In this document: positions 1 through 5,299 of the stretch, one piece after another
Layout of the letters: every line of letters starts with the position of its first letter
Position numbering within the stretch: position 1 is the first letter of the stretch
Source: Candidatus Hydrogenedentota bacterium
Lineage (GTDB): Bacteria > Hydrogenedentota > Hydrogenedentia > Hydrogenedentales > JAEUWI01
DNA length: 6,994 nt
Assembly (NCBI GenBank): GCA_030430835.1
Contig: JAUIKJ010000156.1
Span: forward strand, 1-6,994
Direction of reading: 5' to 3'
Made by a program: the position numbers and the translations under genes
The notes under the pieces: generated by a model
What the model saw: the letters and a program-made list of their open reading frames with translations, nothing else
The model's database searches: none
What the model was told of the DNA's origin: nothing

Positions 1-257
1 CACAGTTTCAGGCCAACACAGGAACCGACCTTGAAAAGGTTATAAAAAAAGTAAAAAGCCAGCACGATATAAAAGGCATCGTGCTCGACCTGCGCAATAA
101 TCCTGGCGGTGTTTTACAGGCAGCTGTAGATGTGGTGGACCTTTTTATTGATGACGGGCTTATCGTTTACACCGAGGGTCGTATCAAGGAGTCTTTATCC
201 AAGTTTTCTGGCAGCACTGAGACTCCAGCCATTACTACGCCACTGGTTGTGCTTATT
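1..257 (+). CDS. S41 family C-terminal processing protease, internal fragment
   Basis: The frame is read from base 3 and enters from outside the window, so the true start is not visible. About 85 residues belong to a carboxyl-terminal processing peptidase (CtpA/Prc type), a periplasmic serine protease with a Ser-Lys dyad. The diagnostic block is LDLRNNPGG (residues 28-36), followed by AAVDVVDLFIDDG, the YTEGR strand and PLVVLI (80-85). In the family this last strand leads directly into the N-x-x-SASxxE motif with the catalytic serine. Here the next codons read KISQLAGEPNGG, which does not match the family, so homology ends at base 257. The catalytic Ser and Lys are therefore both absent. GC is about 47% over 1-240 against about 67% just to the right. 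The wording of the block resembles gammaproteobacterial members (judged from memory). The frame stays open to 470, but only by reading antisense through the glycosyltransferase. Confidence 0.88.
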
Positions 258-295
258 AAGATTTCTCAGCTTGCGGGTGAGCCGAATGGTGGTCG
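256..295. other. Left junction: unrelated sequences joined tail to tail
   Basis: The S41 homology on the plus strand stops at 257, and recognisable glycosyltransferase coding on the minus strand begins at about 290. Both genes are cut at their 3' ends within this short interval. Composition changes abruptly from about 47% GC on the left to about 67% on the right. No inverted repeats, target duplication or integrase-type sequence is visible at the join. This fits a chimeric read or assembly join, or much less likely a true rearrangement. Confidence 0.75.
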
Positions 296-1734
296 CCCTT
301 GTAGGTGGTCCGCACGACGAGCTCGAAGCGTTCCTCCAGCGCGGGTTGTGCGCCGGGACTTTCGATCACCAGGACCACGGCGCCACCGGCTTCACCCGGG
401 CCCCAGAGGCAATGGTTGTTGTGGCCGCAGATGGCGGGTGGCAGGCCGAGCGCGGGACCGAAGTAGTTGATGGCCCCGGCCTCGCCATAGTTCTGCGCCA
501 GAATGGCGCATGTGGCACGTTCGTCCTCGGGCAGATCGTTGTAGGCGGCGGCGACGCTCGCAGCCATTTCTCTCCAGCCGAAGCGGTCGGCGAAGTGTTG
601 ATCGAGGGCGGAGCTGCCATGGGAGACTTCCATTCGCGGGGCCTTCAGTCCAAGGACGATCTGAAAGTCGATCAGGCGATCGGGCGAAAGCAGTGGCAGG
701 CCCATGGGCAGCGTGATCAGGCCGCCAACCACGAACACCACCAGCAGCGCCCCGCGCACCCCCGGCCGGGGACCCGTGAGTCGCTCCAGTCCGATCGCAC
801 CGAGGGCATAGGCAATCGGCGCCGCCGGGGCGAGGTAGTAGGACTTGCTGTTGTTGAAAGCGAGGATCAGGAAGACGAAGACAAATATCAGCGCGAAGAT
901 GCGGTACTTCGTCGCCGATGCGGCGAAGAGCCCATACCCGATCCCGCCAATCCAGACTGGCAGCATGAAGGGATGCAGCAGCAGGATCTGCTCCAGCGCA
1001 AAGCCGGTCACCCCGACGTCGATGTTCTTCAGTTCCGTCGCGTTGCGGATAAAGTCGGCAGTGGGCCAATCGTGTGCGAACTGCCACAGGAGGTGCGGCA
1101 GAAAGATGAGGCCGGCGATTGCGCCGCCGGCATAGAGCTGCCAATACCGGAAGTGAACACGCAGCGGCGTCAGCAGCATGGCGGGCACGAGCGCGGCACC
1201 GAGAAAGAGCACGCTCAGCTTGTTCTGCAGGCCCAGGCCGCACACGACGCCGAAGAGCAACCACAAGCGCGCATCGCCGGTATTTACGATTCGCGCGAGC
1301 ACGCAGACGGCGGCGATCCAGAAGAAGAGGTCGAAGACGTTCATCGAGTAAAAGCCGCCGAAGACGACGAGCACCGGCGCGATGAGCAACGCGATGCAGG
1401 CGACCGCCTGCGCGAAGCGTCCCCCGCCCAACTCGCGCACGAGCCAGCCCCCGAGAAACACACAGGCCGCGCTCACCAGCACGATGGGCAGCCGGAACCA
1501 CCACACGCCATCCCCCACAAGCGCGCGGGTCAGCGCGAGCACTGCGATGGACAAGGGCGGATGATCGACATAGCCCCAATCAAGATGGCTGGCGCAGTCG
1601 AGGTAGTAGAGTTCATCGCGGAAGATGCCGTAGCGGCCATTCGTCGCCAAGTGCAGGAGCGCGCTGACCAGCGCGAAGCCGCCGAGAAAGAGGGTGTCGC
1701 TACGCGACATGCGCTGCGGCGGGACGGTGGTCAT
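256..1734 (-). CDS. Family-39-type (PMT/ArnT-like) membrane glycosyltransferase, 3' end replaced
   Basis: A polytopic GT-C glycosyltransferase that would transfer sugars from a polyprenyl-phosphate donor on the outer face of the inner membrane. The acceptor is unknown. The first extracytoplasmic loop carries FRDELYYL (38-45) with the acidic D40-E41 pair expected at the active site, then LDWGYVDHPPLS (51-62), the typical signature. About ten or more hydrophobic segments follow up to residue 350, including the conserved NNSKSYYLAPA stretch (294-304). The C-terminal part has NYGEAGAINYFGP (415-427) and GHNNHCLWGP (437-446), also typical. The last 12 or so residues before the TAA at 256-258 look foreign, and family members usually continue about 25-30 residues further, so the gene is truncated by the left junction. 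The start ATG at 1734 has GGGAG (1742-1746) seven bases upstream. It lies 12 bases after the Nudix stop, so the two genes are probably cotranscribed. Confidence 0.9.
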   Translation of the reverse strand: MTTVPPQRMSRSDTLFLGGFALVSALLHLATNGRYGIFRDELYYLDCASHLDWGYVDHPPLSIAVLALTRALVGDGVWWFRLPIVLVSAACVFLGGWLVRELGGGRFAQAVACIALLIAPVLVVFGGFYSMNVFDLFFWIAAVCVLARIVNTGDARLWLLFGVVCGLGLQNKLSVLFLGAALVPAMLLTPLRVHFRYWQLYAGGAIAGLIFLPHLLWQFAHDWPTADFIRNATELKNIDVGVTGFALEQILLLHPFMLPVWIGGIGYGLFAASATKYRIFALIFVFVFLILAFNNSKSYYLAPAAPIAYALGAIGLERLTGPRPGVRGALLVVFVVGGLITLPMGLPLLSPDRLIDFQIVLGLKAPRMEVSHGSSALDQHFADRFGWREMAASVAAAYNDLPEDERATCAILAQNYGEAGAINYFGPALGLPPAICGHNNHCLWGPGEAGGAVVLVIESPGAQPALEERFELVVRTTYKGDHHSAHPQAEKS

Positions 1735-1741
1735 CGGCGGA

Positions 1742-1749
1742 CTCCCTTA
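1742..1749 (-). promoter_or_regulatory. Ribosome binding site of the glycosyltransferase, abutting the Nudix stop
   Basis: On the minus strand the Nudix stop TAA (1749-1747) is followed at once by GGGAG (1746-1742), then seven bases and the ATG at 1734. The close packing supports translation from one mRNA. Confidence 0.7.
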
Positions 1750-2265
1750 CATGAAGTACTTCTTCCGGGCCTTCGGGTTCTGGTGCGCGATGGCGAGGTC
1801 GTAGATGTGCAGGCGCTGGTCGCGGAGCATTCGCGACTCATCCGGCCAGAAAAGCGGCGGCAGATCGTCAAGCGGAAACCAGTCCATGCCGAAGTGGTGT
1901 TCCTTGTCGACAATTTCGCCTTGGATCTGCTGGGTGATATAGAGACCATAGTGGTTGATGGACCAGTAGCTCTTGTTCTCGGTCTGTCGCTCGAGCGTGG
2001 CGAGCGGGGCCAGGCGCGTGACTTCGGTCAGGCCAATCTCCTCGCGGATCTCGCGGACCGCGCCGTCTTCGATCGATTCGCCCGGCTCGAGCCCGCCCTT
2101 GGGCAGGACGTAGCCGTCCAGTTCGATCAGTTCGTCGTTGAGTTCCCGGACCAGCGCCACCAGCACCGCGCCGCCCGCGATCCGCACCACCACGCCCCCG
2201 GAGGAAACGCGCTCGCTCAGGCCTTCGGGCCGCTCATACCAACTGTCGTCAATGGGACCGATCAC
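1747..2265 (-). CDS. Nudix hydrolase
   Basis: A 172-residue cytoplasmic Nudix-fold pyrophosphohydrolase, full length for a single-domain member. The Nudix box is perfect at residues 57-79: G57, E63, then R71-E72-I73, E75-E76, G78 and L79, which provides the divalent metal site for cleaving nucleoside-diphosphate-X compounds. The substrate cannot be read from the sequence. YVLPKGG just before the box and the WFPLDDLPP region (128-136) are common in Nudix proteins that act on diadenosine polyphosphates or ADP-sugars. The C-terminus PKARKKYFM is basic. The start is taken as GTG at 2265, preceded by AGGAAAGG (2273-2280) at a seven-base spacing. It is the first gene of a probable two-gene unit with the downstream glycosyltransferase. 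No convincing promoter is seen between it and the palindrome upstream. Confidence 0.92.
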   Translation of the reverse strand: MIGPIDDSWYERPEGLSERVSSGGVVVRIAGGAVLVALVRELNDELIELDGYVLPKGGLEPGESIEDGAVREIREEIGLTEVTRLAPLATLERQTENKSYWSINHYGLYITQQIQGEIVDKEHHFGMDWFPLDDLPPLFWPDESRMLRDQRLHIYDLAIAHQNPKARKKYFM

Positions 2266-2305
2266 GGGCTTGCCTTTCCTAAGATGCCGGACACACTTGA
2301 TAAGT

Positions 2306-2400
2306 TTAACGAAAAATGGGGACAGTCACCTATTTTCTTCGGAATGTTTGTTGGCGAAGCGAAGCGCGTGAAAGAAAATAGGTGGCTGTCCCCCTTTTTT
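2306..2400 (-). terminator. Probable terminator of the pseudopilin-like operon, formed by the palindrome
   Basis: Read on the minus strand, the 28-bp stem is followed by ATTTTTCG (ending near 2311), so the folded RNA ends in a short U-run about 20-110 bases after the last pseudopilin-like stop at 2424. On the other strand the stem is followed by TTTTTT (2395-2400), so it could work in both directions. The spacer is long for a classical intrinsic terminator, which lowers confidence. Confidence 0.45.
2312..2399. repeat. Long imperfect palindrome, REP/IS200-type repeat
   Basis: The left arm (2312-2339, containing GGGGACAGTCACCTATTTTC) and the right arm (2372-2399) are reverse complements over 28 bases with two mismatches. 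The centre (2340-2371) is 32 bases and includes a GCGAAGCGAAGCGC stretch. With one bulge the pairing extends to CG at both ends (2310-2402). It lies between the stop of the third pseudopilin-like gene and the Nudix start. From memory, sequences of the form GGGGACAGTCACCTATTTT recur in many environmental bacterial genomes near Y1/REP-associated tyrosine transposases. That link is recollection, not something shown here, and no transposase is in the window. It is therefore probably a non-autonomous, dispersed element. Confidence 0.75.
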
Positions 2401-2423
2401 CGCCATCCCCCTTCCGCATGCTC

Positions 2424-3275
2424 TCAGTTGTAGAAGCGCTCGAAGCTTCGGGTGTTGTCCCAGTTGTTGACGTCGTCTCCCCCGCCGAGTTCTTCGGGTG
2501 CCGCGTCGTCGCGGTAGCGGAGCTTGGGTGTGGTTGGGGTTGTAGCGTCGTTGCCGTAGTGTGGCTGATCGTTCTTTTTGTTCTCGCCGTATGACCAGAT
2601 GAAGGCGATCCGGTTTCGGTCTGCGGGATAGCCGACGGTCTCGAGGCCGTACTCACCGGGGATGGCGAGGGTCAGGGCATCGGGCGCGGGTCCGCGATAG
2701 CTATCGCCCGAATTGACCAATTGCAGGTAGGTTCGAAAGGGATTCGGCCCGCGCGCGGCCGGCCATGGACCGGGGTAGATCTGGTAGGGCTGGCCCCACG
2801 GGTCGTCGGCGATATCGAGGTAGCTGGGTCCAAGTTTCTGGAGGGTGGCGGTATCAAGCGCTTCGGCGAGGGGCCGGGTCGTGGGGTCTTGCGCGAGGAA
2901 GGTGGGGGCATTCCGGCCATGATGCAGCAGGGCGTAGAACACGGTGCCGTAGACCTCGTTCGCGGCTTGCATGCCGCTGAGCCCACGCTCGGCGGCGGTG
3001 GCGCGTTGGGCCTCCTGCAGGGCCGGGACATCGAAGAGGCCCGCGGGCCTCGTCTGCTGGGCATCGGCGAGGAGTTTGGTTAGCGCCATTTCGGTGCTTT
3101 GAATCTCGCCGATGGCTTTGGTCATGGGTCCCTTGCCATATTGGGCGACATTGGGCACAACAATGTTAGCGACGATAGCCGCCAATGCCAGAAAGACCAC
3201 CAGTAGCACGAGCGGATGAGTTCCCGGTGCGGCATTGTCGTTGGGATCGAAGTCGCTGTCCGAGTCCTGCTTCAT
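2424..3275 (-). CDS. GspG-derived pseudopilin-like membrane protein, copy 3 of the cluster
   Basis: A 283-residue protein with an acidic N-terminal tail (1-20), one membrane helix (21-40) and a large extracytoplasmic part. VVPNVAQY (39-46) after the helix and the following amphipathic IQSTEMALTKLLADA (58-72) match the start of the GspG pilin fold. DPWGQPYQIYPGP (158-170), WSYGENKKNDQPH (227-239) and GGGDDVNNWD (264-273) match its C-terminal part, where GspG binds calcium. Unlike a true pseudopilin, there is no G-F-T-x-x-E prepilin peptidase site before the helix. Residues about 75-150 are an insertion shared by the three copies, with AANEVYGTVFYALLHHG (104-120). The ATG at 3275 has AGGAG (3286-3290) ten bases upstream. 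An ATG at 3280 is closer but meets TGA after two codons. It follows copy 2 by 16 bases. Function unknown. Confidence 0.85.
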   Translation of the reverse strand: MKQDSDSDFDPNDNAAPGTHPLVLLVVFLALAAIVANIVVPNVAQYGKGPMTKAIGEIQSTEMALTKLLADAQQTRPAGLFDVPALQEAQRATAAERGLSGMQAANEVYGTVFYALLHHGRNAPTFLAQDPTTRPLAEALDTATLQKLGPSYLDIADDPWGQPYQIYPGPWPAARGPNPFRTYLQLVNSGDSYRGPAPDALTLAIPGEYGLETVGYPADRNRIAFIWSYGENKKNDQPHYGNDATTPTTPKLRYRDDAAPEELGGGDDVNNWDNTRSFERFYN

Positions 3276-3291
3276 TGCATGGCTGCTCCTT

Positions 3292-4188
3292 TCAGGACGC
3301 GCTTGAGTTCGTAGCTTCAGTCAAGACGAGGTTATAATTGTAGAAAGACGCATAGCTGTGCCCGTCGTCCCAGTTGTTGATATCATCGCCGCCGCCTACC
3401 TCCTCGGGTTTGGCGTCGATGCGGTAGCCAGGATCGTCTGGATTGAAAAAATCCCCCGCATCAACAAAATGCGGTTGATCGTTTTTCTTGTTTCGCCCCA
3501 AAGACCAGATGAAGGCAAGTCCCGGTTGCTTGGCGGGATAGCCGACTTCGAACTTTCCCGAGTCCGTTTGGATACTGCGCGTGAGGTTGTCCGAAACTGG
3601 ACTAAACGCTGGCGCAATTTCGGAGGGGTACTCCCGGTAAACGCGAAAGGGCATGTCCTTGCCGATCGCCTCCAAGGGCGTGGGGTAGATCCGGTATCGC
3701 TCATCCCACGGGTCATTCCCGATGTCATAGTAGTTGTGGCGGAGCTTGGCGACGGCAGATGAGTCCAGTGTCTCGGCGATGGCGCTTGTCTTCCCATCGC
3801 CGGACAAGAAGGTGATGGCTTTGTTACCGTGACGAAGGAGCGCGTAGAACGCGGTTGTGTATATCTCCGTGGCAGCTTGAATGCTACTTCTGCCACCCGA
3901 GTCCGCGAGGCTATTCTCCGTTTCTTTGAATGCTTCTGGGTGAAAAAATCCTGTCAGACTCGAAGTCTGTGCATCTTCAGCAAGTTTGGTTAGGGCAACT
4001 TCTATAGTTCTTACTTCGCCAATCGCAAACGTGAGATCCGCGTGGGCGATATAGGATGCGACATTGGGTATGGAGATGGCCAAGAGTAGGCCGATAACAA
4101 TCAGGACAACCGGAAGCAGGATAGTAAGCCGGAGCTCGCGGCGCAAAGAGCTCTTCTTTGCGGGATCCTGTTCTGATACCTTGCTCAT
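3292..4188 (-). CDS. GspG-derived pseudopilin-like membrane protein, copy 2 of the cluster
   Basis: A 298-residue paralogue of its neighbours: short cytoplasmic basic/polar tail, membrane helix 21-40, then SIPNVASY (39-46) and the helix IGEVRTIEVALTKLAEDA (56-73). The shared insertion has AATEIYTTAFYALLRHG (105-121). The DPWG motif is changed to DPWD (159-162). WSLGRNKKNDQPH (228-240) and GGGDDINNWD (265-274) are intact, and a 15-residue tail follows SFYNYN. No prepilin peptidase site is seen. The start is ATG 4188 because GGGAG (4196-4200) lies seven bases upstream. An in-frame codon at 4233 would add 15 unrelated residues overlapping copy 1. The GC content is visibly lower than in the other two copies (about 52% over 3841-3960, against about 75% over 4561-4620 in copy 1 and 65% over 2881-2940 in copy 3). 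It lies 11 bases after copy 1. Function unknown. Confidence 0.84.
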   Translation of the reverse strand: MSKVSEQDPAKKSSLRRELRLTILLPVVLIVIGLLLAISIPNVASYIAHADLTFAIGEVRTIEVALTKLAEDAQTSSLTGFFHPEAFKETENSLADSGGRSSIQAATEIYTTAFYALLRHGNKAITFLSGDGKTSAIAETLDSSAVAKLRHNYYDIGNDPWDERYRIYPTPLEAIGKDMPFRVYREYPSEIAPAFSPVSDNLTRSIQTDSGKFEVGYPAKQPGLAFIWSLGRNKKNDQPHFVDAGDFFNPDDPGYRIDAKPEEVGGGDDINNWDDGHSYASFYNYNLVLTEATNSSAS

Positions 4189-4199
4189 GGTCGTACTCC

Positions 4200-5054
4200 C
4201 TAGCTGAATAGCCTGCGCAATTCGTAGCCCCAATCAACTCCTTTGTGCAGCGGCTCCCAGGTACGCGCGGGGTCCCAGTTGTTGATGTCGTCGCCGCCGC
4301 CGAGGTCTTTTGCTGCGGCATCCCCGCGGTAGTGGTGGCGGGCGGTGGGGGCCTCGAGCGGCTTGGCTTCGGTGTGGGGCTGGTCGTTGCGGCGGTTGCG
4401 GCCGTAGGACCAGACGTAGACGAGGCGCTGGTTGGGTGCCGGGAAGCCCAGCTGCTGGACACCGTCCTCTTGCTCCAGTGTGACGGTGAAAGCGTCCGGC
4501 GAATCAGCTTCACTCTCGGAGAGGGTGCGGCGGCGGAAGGGCACGGGTCCGGCCTCCTCCGGCCAGGGGCCGGGGTAGACGCGGTAGCGGTGGCCCCAGG
4601 GGTCTGTCCCGATTTCGAGGTAGCTGGTGCCGAGCTTGCCGACGCGTTGGGCATTGAAGATGGCGGGATCTACGCCACGCTCCTGTTGCGCCACGGTGTC
4701 CTCCTTGAGCACATGACGGCCTTGGTGCAGGAGGGCGTAGGCAGCGCTGGTGTAGAGCGCCGTGGCGGCGCTCAGGGTGTTCATGCCTTCGCGGCTGGCA
4801 AGCGTTTGTTGCGCGGATGTGAACTGCACGGGGTCGAAGAGATCTCGCAGTGTTGGGATGTTCGCGTCGGACGCGAGTTTGGTGAGCGCAAGTTCGATGC
4901 CTTCTATATCCCCTCTTGCCCTGACCTGTCGTGCGTCCGGGAGTGCCCGGCCGTAGGTAAAGGTGAGAATGTGCACCCCTATATAGAATGCAGGTGCGAG
5001 GAAAAAGATGGCGCAGCCGACGCGAAGCCAGTCTAACTTTCGCTTCTTGCCCAT
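4200..5054 (-). CDS. GspG-derived pseudopilin-like membrane protein, copy 1, divergent N-terminus
   Basis: A 284-residue first gene of the three-gene run. It begins with a basic tail MGKKRKLDWLR and a hydrophobic segment (about 11-33). Here the post-helix VPN found in the other copies is missing: the segment leads into TYGRALPDARQVRARGDI. The conserved IEGIELALTKLASDA (50-64) then resumes the family. The shared insertion follows, with AATALYTSAAYALLHQG (96-112), then TDPWGHRYRVYPGPWP (150-165), WSYGRNRRNDQPH (215-227) and GGGDDINNWD (252-261), and a C-terminal extension of about 23 residues. No prepilin peptidase site is present, and a pilus-type assembly role seems least likely for this copy. 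The ATG at 5054 has GGAGG (5065-5069) ten bases upstream and a good promoter just beyond. The stop TAG at 4200-4202 overlaps the GGGAG of copy 2, so translation is probably coupled. Function unknown. Confidence 0.84.
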   Translation of the reverse strand: MGKKRKLDWLRVGCAIFFLAPAFYIGVHILTFTYGRALPDARQVRARGDIEGIELALTKLASDANIPTLRDLFDPVQFTSAQQTLASREGMNTLSAATALYTSAAYALLHQGRHVLKEDTVAQQERGVDPAIFNAQRVGKLGTSYLEIGTDPWGHRYRVYPGPWPEEAGPVPFRRRTLSESEADSPDAFTVTLEQEDGVQQLGFPAPNQRLVYVWSYGRNRRNDQPHTEAKPLEAPTARHHYRGDAAAKDLGGGDDINNWDPARTWEPLHKGVDWGYELRRLFS

Positions 5055-5064
5055 GTGCCGCGTG

Positions 5065-5104
5065 CCTCCGTGGTCATTCTAGACCAGTGTGGCGAATCTG
5101 TCGA
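5065..5104 (-). promoter_or_regulatory. Sigma70-type promoter of the pseudopilin-like operon
   Basis: On the minus strand, TCGACA (5104-5099, five of six consensus bases) is separated by 17 bases from TAGAAT (5081-5076, five of six). Transcription would start at about 5069-5070, so the 5' leader would be only about 15 bases, with the GGAGG (5069-5065) of copy 1 at its very beginning. The position directly upstream of the first gene supports the call. The start site is inferred from spacing only. Confidence 0.65.
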
Positions 5105-5230
5105 CCTAATAGATGGATTGGGTTGCTCACGAGATGCTGCTGCGCCATGGTTTGCATGAAAGTCTTGAACCGGCTCGCGGGGACGCTCTCCCTCCCTTGC
5201 TGGCGGAGTGGCGCCGCCGCGAAGCCACGT

Positions 5231-5273
5231 AACAAAAGAGCGCCGGCGGGAGGCTGTTGCCTCCCGCCGGCGC
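5231..5273 (-). terminator. Intrinsic terminator of the CFI-box gene
   Basis: A perfect 15-bp GC-rich stem (5240-5254 with 5259-5273) closes a four-base TGTT loop. Read on the minus strand it is followed by CTCTTTTGTT (5240-5231), the expected U-rich tail. It starts 26 bases after the stop codon at 5300-5302 and separates this gene from the promoter of the pseudopilin-like operon. Confidence 0.88.
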
Positions 5274-5299
5274 AGGGTGTTGGTTATGTGCCTTTGCGC

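Noticed and set aside
259..282. On the minus strand, bases 282-259 read GGCTCACCCGCAAGCTGAGA and on, faintly like a GS-A-S-EI stretch of an S41 protease in reverse, which would hint at a fold-back chimera.
   Set aside because: The match is short, needs gaps and includes a stop codon, so it is as likely to be chance.
2266..2311. Possible promoter for the Nudix gene (TTAAAC, 17 bases, CATCTT on the minus strand).
   Set aside because: The -10 box matches only three of six consensus positions, and the spacing is not supported by anything else.
130..2433. A 767-codon open frame on the plus strand across most of the left third.
   Set aside because: It is antisense to the glycosyltransferase and Nudix genes, both supported by clear motifs. 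It crosses the left junction and the palindrome, has low-complexity charged composition and matches no family I know. High GC produces such shadow frames.
3190..3240. Prepilin-type cleavage site in copy 3 (Gly18 before the helix).
   Set aside because: There is no aromatic +1 residue and no Glu at +5, so prepilin peptidase recognition is not supported.
4189..4233. In-frame upstream extension of copy 2 by 15 residues (MGLRIAQAIQLGSTT).
   Set aside because: It overlaps the end of copy 1 and lacks a ribosome site, while the ATG at 4188 has GGGAG at seven bases and gives an N-terminus similar in length to copy 3.
5113..5232. A 39-codon plus-strand frame (MDWVAHEMLLRHG to EWRRREAT) in the gap between the terminator and the operon promoter.
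   Set aside because: There is no ribosome site before the ATG, an in-frame TAG lies directly upstream, and no family resemblance is seen. It could be a tail remnant of an old gene, but nothing supports this.
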